Shown here: piece by piece, positions 45,703-57,610 of the stretch
How positions within the stretch are numbered: the stretch's first letter is position 1
Layout of the letters: each line of letters starts with the position of its first letter
The notes under the pieces: model-generated
Told to the model about the DNA's origin: nothing
The model's input: the letters and a program-made list of their open reading frames with translations, nothing else
Database searches by the model: none
Source: Paguma larvata
Taxonomy: Eukaryota > Chordata > Mammalia > Carnivora > Viverridae
DNA: 64,000 nt
Direction: 5' to 3'
NCBI GenBank assembly: GCA_030068075.1
Contig: CM057826.1
Coordinates: 112,058,746 to 112,122,745, forward strand
Translations under genes and position numbers: made by a program

Positions 45703-47718
45703 TAGGCATGTCTCATTTTATTGCACTTCCCAAATACTGCCTTTAAAAAAGTTTTTTTTTTTTTGAAGGTTTGTCACAACCCCACATCGAGCAAGTCTAC
45801 CAGTGCCATTTTTCCAACACAGTTGGTCATTTCACATCTCTGTGTCATGTGTACCATCTCCAAGTCATTATATGTTATGATGATTTGTGAATGATCTTTG
45901 GCATAACTATTGTAATTGTTTTGGAGTATCACGAACCATGCCCATATAAGATAGTGAGCTTAATATATGCTGTGTGTGTGTGTGTTTGCCTGCTCCACCA
46001 GTCTTTCCCCCATCTCTCTTCTGGCCTCCATAGTCCCTGGACACAACAATATTGAAATTAGCCCAAGCAATAGCCCTCCTGTGGTGTCAAAGTGTTCAAA
46101 TGAAAAAAGGAGTCACATATCTCTCACTTTCAATCAGAAATCAGAAATGATTAAGCATAGCAAGGAATCCGTGTAAAAAGCAAGGTAGGCTGAAAGTTAG
46201 GTCTCTTACACCAAACAGTTCACTAAGATGTGAATGTAAAGGAAAAGTACTTGAAGGGAATTACAAGTGCTACTCGAGCAAACACATGAGTGGTCGGAGA
46301 GAAAAATCAAACGAGCCCCAACATCTCCCTAAGCTAAAGTGTAATCCAGATTGAGGCCCTAACTCTCTTCAATGCTGTGAAGGGTGAGAGAGTTGAGGAA
46401 GCTCTGTAACAGTGCTGGTAGAGAAGCAACAGCAAGTTATCCAGAATATCCAGCCAAGATTATTCATCAAGGTGGCTACACCAAGCAACAGATTTTCAAT
46501 GCAGAACCAACAGCCTTCTTTGGAAAAAGACGCCATCAAGGACTTTTATAGCTAGAGAGGAGAAGTCAATGCCTGGCATCAAAGCATCAAGGGACAGGAT
46601 GACTGTACTGTGAGGAGCAAATGCAGCTGGTTCAGAAAAAAAGATTCCTTTCAAAGTATTAATGCTCATTGACAGTGAACCTGATTCCCCAAGAGCTCTG
46701 GTAGAGATGTACCTATCACACACAGTTGGTAAGGCAGCAGCAGAGTTTGAAAGGGTTGACTCCAATTTTGACTTTGGAGTCTTATTATTGAATAAATACA
46801 TTTTATGAGGCTATAGCTGCCCTAGATACTGATTGCTCTGATGGATGTAGGCAAAGTAAATGCAAAGCCTTTGCTTTTGGCATTGTAGATGCCATTCAGA
46901 GCATTTGCTGACTCATGGGAAGAAGCCAACAGATCAACATTCGCAGGAGTTGAGAAAAAAGATTATTCCAGCCCTTATGGAGGACGTTGAGGGGCTCCAG
47001 GTTTCTGTGGAGGAAATCAGTGCAGATGGGATGGAAATAGCAAGTGGAGCCTGAAGATGTGAGTGAATCACCATAATCTCATGAAAGAACTTGAAAGAAT
47101 GAGAGGTTGCTTCTTATGGATGAGCAAAGAAAGTGGTTTCTTGAGATGGGATCTACTCCCAGTGAAGATGCTGGGAAGATTGTGGAAAGGACAACAAAGG
47201 ATTTCGATTATCACATAAACTTAGTTGATAAAACAGCAGTAGAGTTTGAAAGGATTGACTCCAATTCTAACAGAAGCTCTGCTGTGAGTCAAATGCTGTC
47301 CAACAGCATCACATGCTACAGAGAAATCATTTGTGAAAGAAACAGTCCATCGATGTGGCAGGCTTTACCGTCTTATTTTAAGAAATTGCCACAGCCACGC
47401 CAGCCTTCATCCACCACCACTGTGATCAGTTAGCAGCCATGAACAAACACCAAGGCAGGGCCTACTACTACCAAAAAGGGGACAACTCGCTGGAAATCTC
47501 AGATGATTACCATTTTTTAGCAATTAAGTTATTTGTTAATTAAGGTATATACATTGATTTTTAGATAACGCAATTTATTGCACACTTAATAGACTACAGT
47601 ATAATCTAATCACAACCTGTACGTGCCCGGGAACACCAGCACGTTTATTTAACTCACTCAGTTACCATATTCACCTTACTGCTGTGGTCTGGACCCACAA
47701 GATCTCTGAGTTGTGCCT
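45703..47718 (+). mobile_element. Tigger1 DNA transposon (pogo-like), degenerate
   Basis: Both ends resemble the Tigger1 terminal inverted repeat: left AGGCATGTCTCATTTTATTG after a TA, right ending GAGTTGTGCCT. The inside follows the known consensus order: 5' non-coding region, transposase start (about 46085-46310, SNEKRSHISLTFNQK-like helix-turn-helix part), middle part with multiple deletions (46380-46800), C-terminal part (46860-47050) and the trailing frame at 47107-47433 reading [17 protein letters not shown]. It is about 2.0 kb, while I recall a consensus near 2.4 kb. Frames are broken by stops and deletions, so no active transposase is made. Family name is from memory of the consensus. 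Confidence 0.85.
47107..47433 (+). pseudogene. Tigger1 transposase C-terminal relic frame
   Basis: This 108-codon open stretch lies inside the Tigger1 relic, reading [20 protein letters not shown] and ending with [20 protein letters not shown]. It is the tail of the pogo-type transposase, preceded by an interrupted catalytic part. It has stayed open by chance; the upstream frames are broken and no promoter context is visible. It is not a host gene. Confidence 0.75.
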
Positions 47719-47879
47719 ACATGGGAATAATAAACTTGGCTTCTACTGCCCACTGGATTAACTCTCAGCTTGGCATACTTTCCTTCAGAAGCCTCAGCCT
47801 TCTATTTTCTCTCATGACAAAGAACCTAGAAATAAGTCAATGGAAAGTCCAGAAAAGGCATGAAAGACCTCCGGTAGAC

Positions 47880-48095
47880 CCAAATGTGACCCAGGGGCTA
47901 ATCCTGTCCCCCACCTGTTTTTGTAAATAAAGTTCTGTCCGAACACAGCCGCTACTCATTTGTTTATATATCACCTGTGGCTACTTTTGCATTACAAGGG
48001 CTGAGCTGCGTGTTTGCCACTATGGTCATATGGCCCACACACCATAAATATTTACTTTCTGGCCCTTTATAGAAAAGGTTTGCCAAACTCTGGTC
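47880..48095 (+). mobile_element. Second copy of the GGGTTGGCAAAC-type DNA transposon
   Basis: Shares TTTTTGTAAATAAAGTTCTG, ACACAGCCGCTACTCATTTG and CTGGCCCTTTATAGAAAAGG with the same family. The left end is decayed and the right end is AGGTTTGCCAAACTCTGG. Confidence 0.68.
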
Positions 48096-49405
48096 AGGAT
48101 CAAGAATCAGTCCTGTTTTTGCCCTCAGACTCTCTTCTGATTATTTGCTCCAAGAATCTTAACAATCACTAGAGATCTTCAGCCCTACCAACAGAAATGC
48201 GTTCTACAGCAGACTTGTACCACCTCCAGGACACCCAAAACATGGCAGGAGAGGAAGCGAATGACGAGGAGTTGATACATAGAGTTAAGTGCCACACACA
48301 TTTTCTCTTGTTACCAAACCAGTGAAGCAGGTACCGACAAGGCCCAGGACTGCAAACGGCCATTCGCAGAGTTATCAATGCTTGCACTGCCCAAATGACT
48401 CCGCTTTTCAGTACCCAGAACATCTCATGGAACATGGGATGAATGACCCAACCGCGCTGACTGATCTCATGTAAACAACTTCATGGGGACCTGGTGCCTT
48501 CCAGCAACTCAGCATCGATTCCTAAGCCTCTCCTGCCCGTCTTCACTCTCAGCTAGTAACCCGGCTTCTTAAAATGGAAACAGGGGAGAAGTGGTACATA
48601 CTTCAGGGCTGAACCTTTACACCACAGTCTCCTTGACAGTTCTACCTGCATGGACATCTCCAAATGATCATACCCAAAATGCACATGGCAACTCCATCCT
48701 TGCACTTGCTCAAGAGAAATGGCAAGGAGCCATCTTGATTCCCATTCTTCTCTCCCCACTTCACAGGTGCACTATCCACAAGTCTTACCAGTTCTCCCTG
48801 CAAACATACCTTGAAAGCTGACCACTTCTGCCACTGCTCTCACCAAATCCAAACTATCATCTGTCACCAGGTTATAACCAGCCTCCCTGTCTTTGCTGTC
48901 TTATATTATCACAACACAGACAGCTCAGTGATCCTGTCTGTAGGGTCTCCCCACCCTCCTCAGGATAAAAGGCCCATGTGAATGTGCGTCTGCCCCCACA
49001 CTGGGACAAAAACCCACTAAGGGTATTCTGTTGACTGCCTAGCCCAAGCTCATAACAGGCAGGCAATAAACATCTGTTGAGTTAAAGACCAAGTGAATGG
49101 TGTCCTCTAATGCCTCCTAGCAAATCAGTTTAGAAAAATGGGACTCTACCATCTACTGGGCCCTTCTGTAGGTCACCAGCTATCTAGACAAGCTTATTTA
49201 ATCTGCACTTGCCATATAAGCAGCCCACCAACCGATCCTAATAACCCCCTGCTAAAGAGGGCAGCCTGGATTCAGACCTCGGCAGTCTGATTGAAGGCAC
49301 ACTTATACTTGAAGAATTAACAGCTCACGTCCAAAGAGGAGGTCTTCACAGAAATAATCATTTTTAAAATTAATAACTGACCCTCTTGATTTATTTCCCC
49401 AACAG

Positions 49406-49497
49406 GTGCATGACTACCTCCGCAGCAAGTTGTGCTCCCTCTACGAAAATGACTGCATTTTTGATAAATTTGAGTGTGTGTGGAATGGGTCAGACAG
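49406..49497 (+). CDS. PPP2R2B: PPP2R2B coding exon encoding residues ~321-351
   Basis: This small 92-bp coding exon of the B55-beta subunit has the acceptor TTCCCCAACAG (ends 49405) and the donor ACAG|gtaaga (49498). It starts in phase 0 and ends in phase 2 (Ser codon AG|T). The encoded peptide starts [16 protein letters not shown] and continues [14 protein letters not shown]. It supplies the region between two propeller blades. VHDYL and ECVWNGSD are beta-type; B55-alpha has VHEYL and ECCWNGSD. The reading frame continues from the exon at 40.8 kb without a gap, and the intervening intron is 8,411 bp. No defect was seen. Confidence 0.97.
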
Positions 49498-52028
49498 GTA
49501 AGAGAGGCTCTGTGGCTAGAAAACCTTCCAAAGGTGGGTCCTGTACTGGCCCTGGGCAATTGATCCTAAGGAGGTCACAGCCAAAGCCAGATGAGAATTA
49601 GGCCCCCAGCCCTGGCAGGAGTCGAAAGTGTGGGTCACCAGATTTCCCTTGAGCTCAGACCTGGAAGGAAGGGCAGGATCTGTTGAGACCCTCGAATCTT
49701 CTTTCAGGACTGGCACAGGTGGTCCTTTAACATCAACAAGGAAATTCTATGTTTTATATACCATACGCCCCCAGGGCTAAGTCAACATGGCTGAAATGAA
49801 GAACACTAATAATCTACCCACAAATTCCAGCATAAATAGCTCAGATTATTGCAAAATGTGCTTTCTAGGTTGAAAATTATCCTTGGCCGCTTCTAGGGTA
49901 GACCTGGCCTAAGGCCCTGGTCATTCATTAGCTGAATTCTAGTTGGCCTCATTTATCATATCCCCTTCACAGTGATTTATTATTGTTGTAAGACCTTTTA
50001 TTTCAACAATATTTCATATTACCTTCTAATGGTTCACTTTTTAGTTTGACAAATACAGATGATTCCTTGACTTCCAGAATGAAGTACAGGCTACCAGGAG
50101 CTGATTTCGTTTGTTGAGGAATGCAGCGCCTGCAATAGGGCTTGGAAGCACTCCATTCGGTCATGGCAAGGCACTCAGAGATTTGAGCTTTTTGTAAAAA
50201 CAAGCTTTTCTGGCCATTTTTTGGCCTCCTTTGCCAGTGAACCAAAATGTGCCTTCCACTTAGCAGGCCTGGGAAGAGTCACCACAGGGCAGAGTACCCA
50301 AATCACAGCACCCATTTGGTATAAGAGCAGAGGTAAGAGACAACAGTTGTGTTGTAGGAACCAAAGCTCCCCAGGGGGAAGCGTTTTACATAGTTATTTG
50401 TGTGTGTGTATATATATATATATGTATATATATATATACATCTCAATGCATTGATTCATATATTATTCATTTTCACTGTTCAGTAACTTCTCTTAACCTA
50501 GACTCAAAAAGTACCTATTCGTCACCCTCTCACACATCATGTTCTAGAATCCTGACCACAATCTGACAAGGTTGTTTTCATCATCCCCATTTTATAGTTG
50601 CAGAAACTGAGGCGAAACCATGAAAATTCTTGGTTCAGATAAGGTTGAGCATTTTAAAAATACAAACAAAAATAGACCAGAAGGACTCAAATCATGGTGG
50701 GGGAAGAAAATGGCAGTTCATGGGAAGCAGTGAGGCCACGTGGCTGAGTGCTAGGCCCGGGGGGTCAGGCCTTGGAGGCCTGAGTGTGTCACTTCCTCAC
50801 AGTGGGACCCTGTGCTAGTCACTTGTGCTCATATGTAAGTCCCCTATTGGTGATAACGTGAGGCAAAATGAGATTGCTGTGGTCCAGTACTCCACACCCT
50901 TCCAGATAAGGTAACAACAGCTATTCTACTACAGAGACCAACACATTTCACAACATCCATTCCCTGGGCCAGAGTAAGGAAAGCTAGCCCTTGATTGATT
51001 TGCCTGGCACAGCTGACCCAGTTGGTAAAAACCTATCCCCTCTGACTGTGGCCTGGTGCTCTCAGCTTCCCCCTTACCGGTCCAGGCACTCATGCCATGT
51101 GAGCACAGATGAGGTATATCCTTCCCCAACCTAAGCAGATCATCAGGGCTGTACCCACAAACAAGGCCTAGCCCTCTTGTCCAGGGGAATCCCCTGTGGG
51201 TATTACTGAGACAGAATTATCTCCCTCTCAGCCTGTCACTGTGTACAAACTGTCACCAGTAAAGACTCAGTCCCTTGCTTCTGGAAGGCTTTGGCAGTCA
51301 CTGCTCTCAGTAAATCATCAATACGCCTGAGGATGGAAAAGTCTTCTAAAAATCTGGAAGCCATCTGTCAATCGCGTAGCAAGGCTTCTTTCTATCGCAA
51401 GTTCTTTTAAAATTTGAATTTGTTTACTCTCTTCCTGAGGGAAAACTTGATGACATCCAGTTTTTAAGGAACTTTTCTGGGAAGGCTGAATCAAGAGCTG
51501 GCTCTCAGTACAGGGAGGCCGCGCCAGGGTCAGTGTGCTATACCCTTAGGGTGTCTCCCACCGTGTTGATTAGTTCAGGAGAGCCTTCGAGGTTGGGCAG
51601 CACAGAGGCCCCACTATTGCAACCATGCCTTAAATGTGCACAACCATGGTTTCCCAAGTGTCCCTCCACTTGTCATCTCTCTCCAGCCTCACCATCCTGA
51701 GGGAGTTAGGGCGGGGATCATTAAAACCAATGGACTCATTTACAGACCCAGATAAGGGATCTATCCAACAGAAATAACAATAGTCCTATCACAGCCCTTC
51801 ATTTCCAAACCGGCCAAAGTGTTTGTTTCTTTTAGTGATTCAGAACCTAGACCACAGTCACACTGTCGAGCCTGTTTAGGTTTTTGGGTTTTTTGTTTTT
51901 AATAAAACTTAGGGAGTCATAAGCTGGCCACCATGTGATGTCATGAGCTCCAGAAAGACACAACGGGGATAGGTGCCTGCCTTTCTCCAGAGCACTCAGT
52001 CACTCCCTATTTCCTCTCTCCGTTGCAG
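49498..52028 (+). other. PPP2R2B intron of 2,531 bp
   Basis: This last intron has donor gtaaga and acceptor GTTGCAG. It contains a TG/TA microsatellite (50397-50442) and MIR-like fragments (about 50460-50640 and 50715-50880). The rest (49500-50390 and 50900-52020) shows no gene or recognisable repeat. No SINE was seen. Confidence 0.9.
50397..50442. repeat. (TG)n-(TA)n microsatellite
   Basis: TG run, then TA units with one TG break, in the last intron. Confidence 0.92.
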
Positions 52029-52308
52029 TGTCATCATGACAGGCTCCTACAACAACTTCTTCAGGATGTTCGACAGAAACACCAAGCGTGATGTCACCCT
52101 TGAGGCCTCGAGGGAAAATAGCAAACCCCGGGCTATTCTAAAACCGCGAAAAGTGTGCGTGGGGGGCAAGCGGAGAAAAGACGAGATCAGTGTCGACAGT
52201 CTGGACTTTAGCAAAAAGATCTTGCATACAGCTTGGCATCCTTCAGAAAATATTATAGCAGTGGCGGCTACAAATAACCTATATATATTCCAGGACAAGG
52301 TTAACTAG
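52029..52308 (+). CDS. PPP2R2B: PPP2R2B terminal coding exon, residues ~351-443 and stop
   Basis: This last coding exon of the PP2A B55-beta subunit has 280 coding bases ending in TAG (52306-52308). Its acceptor is a long pyrimidine tract ending GTTGCAG (52028). The first base completes the split Ser codon. The peptide carries [18 protein letters not shown] (penultimate blade), [14 protein letters not shown], the basic segment [15 protein letters not shown] and the final blade [19 protein letters not shown], ending YIFQDKVN. That is the standard B55-family C-terminus. [23 protein letters not shown] positions distinguish beta from alpha (ENNKP, SGKRKKDE, KENIIAVAT). The terminal strand closes the seven-bladed ring, so the protein is complete at this end. 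The 3' UTR follows directly. Confidence 0.97.
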
Positions 52309-52750
52309 GAGGACAAGTTATTACTTAATAATCTCACATACTGAATACTAGTCAAACATGTTTTTAAATGTTTCTTTGGGTCTTCATTTGATGCATTGAC
52401 ATTAATTTCCCTATGCAGAAAACAATTGGAATAGCATTAAAAGGAGTCCAACTTTCCCAGATCCCCAGTTCTAAGAAACTTTTGTCAAACCCAATAGGTT
52501 CTGAGACACTTGTGTTTAGAATTGAGAGCTGCCAGCTAACACTAATTCTCCATAGTTGACTTGAATTTCTGATGCTTTTATTGCCCGGTTTTCTCTGGTG
52601 GGTCCAGTGTTTTGTTTCTAGGTGTCTGCTGAGATAAAATGAGGTTGTCTGTAGTATTTAAAAAGAAAAGAGATAAGTTTTTTTTTAATTAAGCAATTCC
52701 ATTTGATCGAAAAAAAAAACGAAAAAATAAACACCGTTTACTCAGAGAAA
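52309..52750 (+). other. PPP2R2B: PPP2R2B 3' UTR (short form, inferred)
   Basis: This is non-coding sequence from the stop codon to just past the first good polyadenylation signal, about 440 nt. It is AT-rich and contains several T- and A-runs (about 52680 and 52710-52727). I see no inserted SINE or other repeat. The end is inferred from the signal and its downstream element. A longer UTR using a more distal site cannot be excluded without transcript data. Confidence 0.6.
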
Positions 52751-52769
52751 TTCTCCTTTTTTGTGTGTG
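52726..52769 (+). terminator. Polyadenylation signal and downstream GU-rich element
   Basis: A canonical AATAAA at 52726-52731 is followed 25 bases later by a U/GU-rich stretch, TTTTTTGTGTGTG, at 52757-52769. The spacing matches a standard CPSF/CstF-type cleavage site, with cleavage expected at about 52745-52755. It lies ~420 nt after the PPP2R2B stop codon on the same strand. Confidence 0.65.
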
Positions 52770-53450
52770 AAAAATCACGAGCATTCAGCATCTGCTGCCC
52801 CCGCAGCACTTTTTATTAACGGTCTCGTTTGACCTGGAGATTTATTTCACGAGGCAGTGAAGAGGACGCAGAATGAGAAGGGAAGGGACACATTGCCCCT
52901 GCTATACTCTTTTTCTTTGTAAGCGCCATAGAAACAGCCTGAGAATTTGGCTTGGAAACCCCATGAATGCTTCGGGGGACATAAAGAGAACACTTTCTAC
53001 ACAGTGCTTCTCAGAGTTAGCTTGGCAAGGCCGTGTGGGGCCAGATTCCATCTGCTGCCTTGTTATTCCTGCTTTTTGTAATTTTAAATGGCTCCATATA
53101 ATCCTCTACTTACACGTTCGTTGGCTTTTTCTCTTCAACCTTTTCCAGCTTATTTATTCCATTGCCTTCTAAAGGCCGAGGTCTGGTTGGTTATTATCTG
53201 ACATTCTAAATGACGCAATGGCACTGCCCCTGGCTCCCAGAGAAAGGTTGGTCTGTGCCTTTTGGGTGTGTCTCCTACGTGGCCCCCTCTTCCTGAGTTT
53301 GGTAACCAAAAGTCATAATCCATCAATCTCCACTGCAGCTAAAACAAAAATGGCCACTAAAAAATGCTGATTTGTGAACTCTGATCAAGTATTTCTAATC
53401 CACCTTGAGCTCACCATTTGGCAAAAGGCATCCCAGGGCTCTCTCCCAAA
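52770..53450. promoter_or_regulatory. Candidate conserved block just after the PPP2R2B poly(A) site
   Basis: Repeat-free, with TTTTTATTAACGG, TTTATTTCACG and CTAAATGACGCAATGG. It could be an extended 3' UTR of a longer transcript form or a downstream element. Confidence 0.3.
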
Positions 53451-55892
53451 AAAAAAAGAAAAACGGAATCTGGGAGAGTCAAGTATCTTGCACAGTAGAG
53501 TGTAGTCTGCTTGATCCATGTTTAGAAGTCAGACTGTAACTTCTACAAGGTTCTATGGGGCACAACTCTGGGAAGAAAACTAAATGGATTCATACAGTTT
53601 ATAAATTCGAAGGGGGAGGTAGGAGGATCCAGAAAGCTGTCTCCATACCTGTCGTGGTGACTCATTCCCCTAAACTTCCATTGTGATTAAGAAATGGCCT
53701 GAGATGAGCGTTTTTATTTTAAAGAGAAGTTATCTTTTGATTCATGTATTTTTTACAAGTCCCAATTTCCAAATATACTTCGCTTGGGAGGAGGGAAAAA
53801 ATAGGAACCCTATTTCCATTCTAAGCTACTATCCATTTAATAACAGCTTTTTGGCAAGGTAATGGCTATCTAGGACTTAAGGGAACACCACTTTGTAAGA
53901 TGTATCCCAATTTCAGAAACATTAAAATAGGAGAAGTACTTCTCAAAATTGAAGGAGTGTGTGGATAAAAGACATGACTTTTCTTTCCCTCAGTGTTTCT
54001 CATCTTCCCTCAATGAAAGCCTCTCTTGAGGCATTGCCCATCAAGAGGCTGAGGTGGAAACACTCCGGGCAGGATTCCTGCCCTGACCGGGGAAATGTTC
54101 TGGGAGGAGACTTCGGAGAGGATCAGAAACTTCTCCAGCTCAGAGAGAACTGTCCTATCAGGATAGATTGCAGGACCAGTGAGTTACTGTCCCAAGTTTA
54201 CTATCAACTTCCTTATGGCCTGTTCTTCTCCTCGCAGACTCATCTCTGCTCTCTCTACCAGGTGGGGCTTGGGAGAGATCACCGTAGTTCATACTTAGGC
54301 ATCAACCCACCTCTGTGCTACTGCTCATTTAAGTCACCTTTTTTAAGCAACACTTAGCCTCCTCCAAAGAAATATTAATCATGAAATGTCCGTTTTAATG
54401 TTTTTTTAACATTAAAATAATCATATCAAGAACATAATGTACCGAAGTACCACCGACAATCATCTTGTGCACTGTGAGGAACACGTTTATCCAACTTTAG
54501 GACACGGAGTAACTGCTATCAGAGAACATTTGGAGGGATCACAGAGTCCCGATTAACAATACTTGTTCACTAACTGGGGTCAAGAGTGCTTCCTACAACA
54601 CATACATCAACAGTTTTGGTCATGATTTTAAGAGATTCACAGCACACCCCCCCCTGCCGTACGCTCTCTGTGGATCCTCATAAAATCCCTCATGCTTAGT
54701 CCTACACCCTCGGCATACAGATGTACACTCTGTGGGAGGGGGAGGTATTTGCCAGAGATCTCAGTGTTAAGAGCAGAGAACAACCACTCAAAGAATGCTT
54801 CAGGAAAAACCAAAAACAAAAAAAAACATCCAAGACTCCTGGACTGGAACAGGAGAGGAAAGTGCTAGAGACTGGACCATAGGCAGCAATCACCACCACC
54901 GTGTATCAGCAATGACTTGCTCTGTGCCAGGTACTGAACTAGGTATTTTAGAGTTGCAATTTCCTTCTGTCCCAATGCTGGGGATCTTTATCATCCATTC
55001 AATCCCTGTTCCAGCTGACACTAAAAGCTACCTGAAAGCTGACTTGCCCCATTGTCAACAGTGTGTTGGGTTCTCAGAGCCCCCTGTCCTGCCTAAGAGT
55101 GCAAAGGCTGCTGCTTGGTATGAGCCATCACTTTGCACCGGAGGATGACAATTGACTAAGGGAGAGAGGGAGCCACAACTTCCCAAGCCTTTATTGAAAT
55201 GATCCAAATGAAACAGAGGTCCTGACATTTAAAAAGATGGGCTTGGGCAGACATCCATGCTTTGTTTTCTGGAGGTCGAAGAGGATTTTGAAGTAACAAA
55301 GAAGAAAGACAAAATGAGCATCAGGTGGTAGGGTGCACAGACGTGAGTGGGCAGTAAGAACCCATTTGCTTCTTAAATCCTTGAAGTCTGGGCTCCTGTC
55401 TTCACTCTATTGGGTGGCCAGGGGGTGGGGTGGAGGGGATTCAGTAAAGCATCTTTAATCCTCTCACCGATCTCAGAATTAACCATAGCAACACCTATTA
55501 CACAACCAGCATATGAAAGGCAGTCAGGTGGAACGAGGATGAAGCTAAAATTCTTTTAGTTCAGTACCCAGTGAAGTAAGTCAGCCATCTCCAAGGTATT
55601 TCTTTTCATCACTTCAGGACTCCTAAAAGTCGACCTTAAAAATATTCAATCAATGATAAAGGGGGAGACCACAATTTCTCTTCCTTCAAACCAGGAAAGC
55701 AACTAGCTGAGGCTCCCCTCCTACCCACTCTCCCATCACCGTGGATGCATGCTTATTTACTCCCTTTGCTGACTGCCTGCAGGACTCAAGAGAGCAAAGC
55801 TTTGGTGGTGACACTATAGTCCACAGCCTCAATGAGGGGACTCTTCCTAATCTGTATCCATTATGGACATGTGTAGATGAGGCCGGTGTGGG

Positions 55893-56090
55893 TTTTTTTT
55901 TTAACGTCTTTATTTTGAGAGAAAACTAGAGCATGAGTGGGGGAGGGGCAGAGGGAGAGAGAGAGAATCCCAAGCAAGCTTAGCACTCTCAGCACAGAGC
56001 CCGACATGGGGCTCAAACTCACAAACCGTGAGATTATGAACTGAGCTAAAATCAAGAGTTGGACACTTAACTGACTGAACCACTCAAGGG
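55893..56090 (-). mobile_element. Feliform tRNA-type SINE (minus)
   Basis: T-run and GA-rich tract at 55893-55960, complement of the SINE body (TCAGCACAGAGCCCGACATG) and a diverged head near 56075-56090. Confidence 0.85.
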
Positions 56091-56264
56091 CAGTTGTTTT
56101 AAACAGTAACCCCAAAGATACTGCAACACCCCAATTCACCCGTATGAAACATTCACACTGCCCCCGGAGTCACTGGGTATCTGTCAGAGCTCAACCCACC
56201 TCATCCTCCTGTATTTATAAATCAAGTCTCAGGAACTGCTTTCCCTTGGAATGGCTTGCCGGGT

Positions 56265-56900
56265 CACAGAAAGAATGTGGAGCTGGGAAACAGGAAATGT
56301 GGCTCCAGCCCCTGGCTCCACCGCAAAGTAAGTAAGGAACTTCTGCAAGTCACTCAGTGTGCACATCAATCATTTCACCTGTCCTAGCTCACGGAAATTT
56401 ATTTACTTATAATCGCTTTGATAAGTTTAAAGCACCCATAAAAATCTTAACAGCAACAATACTCACTATAATGACATACTAGCAATTTCTCATTATCTTC
56501 CTTCTTTAACCTCATGAGATTGGTGCCAGTATTGTGTTCATTTTGGAAATGAAGGAATAGACTCAAGTTGCCCACCTAGCCAACGGCACAGAGCCAGGAA
56601 GAGACACAACCAGGACTCCAACTCAAGGTATTTGACTCTTCTAAAGCCAGAATTCTTGAAATACTGTTTCTAACACATGATAGTAGCTAACACTTACTGA
56701 ACGCTCCTTATTATGGGCCAGGTCGTGTTCAAAAATTTCACATCTATTAATTCATTTATGCTTGAAACTCTAGATACTGATACTGTTATTGTTTCCATTT
56801 TACAGATAACGAAATGGAGGGAGATTGTGTAACTTCACTAAGTTTACACAGCTCACAAGTGACAGAACCAAACCTTCTGGTCAGCGTTCTTATCCTCCAG
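56265..56900. mobile_element. MIR cluster
   Basis: A plus fragment (56265-56400), a minus fragment (56510-56660: AATGAAGGAATAGACTCAAG) and a longer minus copy (56680-56900: ATTTTACAGATAACGAAATG, CAAGTGACAGAACC). Confidence 0.6.
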
Positions 56901-57390
56901 CTCATCTCACATTATATATATACAGGTGGAAGTTACTGATTAGAAAACAAGTCCCAGCAATGACCCATAAGTTCGTCAGTATTAATCATGAAGTGAGTGC
57001 CTGGCATGTGTCACACAGCTAGGCCCCGACAAGGGGCTGGAGTTACGGAAATATAGAAGCCACTTGTCCCCACCCTCCAGGAGATGACAGCCATCTAGGA
57101 GCACCATGTACGATGTTAACCTATTTACAATATAATGAAGTATGTATAAAGTGCAGAAATAATTCAAAAAAGGAAATTATTAGTGAGGATGAATACAAAA
57201 ACAATTTTTCAGAATACGTGACCTCTAAGTGGAGTATTAAAGTGCTTCGGTCAACAGTCAAAGCATGATATGGAATTTCCAGCAGATAGAACCATGTACC
57301 TGAGATTCTGCAACAAGAATGGATATGGCATGGGAGCATGAGGTTTAGGTTTCTGTCTTTCTGTCAGAAACACATTTTCAGTTTGCCAGT

Positions 57391-57610
57391 TTGAGAGAGA
57401 GAGACAGAGAGAAACAAAGAGCACAAGCAGGGGAGAGGGGCAGTGGGAGGGGGGAGAAGAGATAGAGAGGAAAAAAAGAAAAGAAATTGAGAGAGGTTCC
57501 GCACTCAGCATGGAGCCCAATGCGGGGCTCGATCCCACAACCCTGGGATCATGACCTGAGCCGAAATCAAGAGACAGATACTCAACCAACTTGAGCCACC
57601 TAGGCACCCC
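57391..57610 (-). mobile_element. Feliform tRNA-type SINE (minus)
   Basis: GA-rich tract at 57391-57480, then complement of the body (GGGATCATGACCTGAGCCGA) and head (GCCACCTAGGCACCCC), ending at 57610. No clear A/T tail remains. Confidence 0.88.

Larger units (their letters stand above)
40995..49405 (+). other. PPP2R2B intron of 8,411 bp
   Basis: This intron runs from donor gtatgg to acceptor CCCCAACAG. It is mostly old repeat: an unnamed dispersed repeat (about 41.16-43.78 kb), a LINE-1 fragment (41.99-42.13 kb), two non-autonomous DNA transposon copies (44.55 and 47.88 kb) and the Tigger1 relic (45.70-47.72 kb). No feliform SINE was seen. 44770-45700 and 48100-49400 have no confident assignment. 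Part of 48840-49080 may be LINE-derived. Confidence 0.9.

Noticed and set aside
47107..47433. Host gene domesticated from Tigger1
   Set aside because: The upstream transposase frames are broken and deleted. A single open tail of 108 codons without a start context or conservation evidence does not support domestication.
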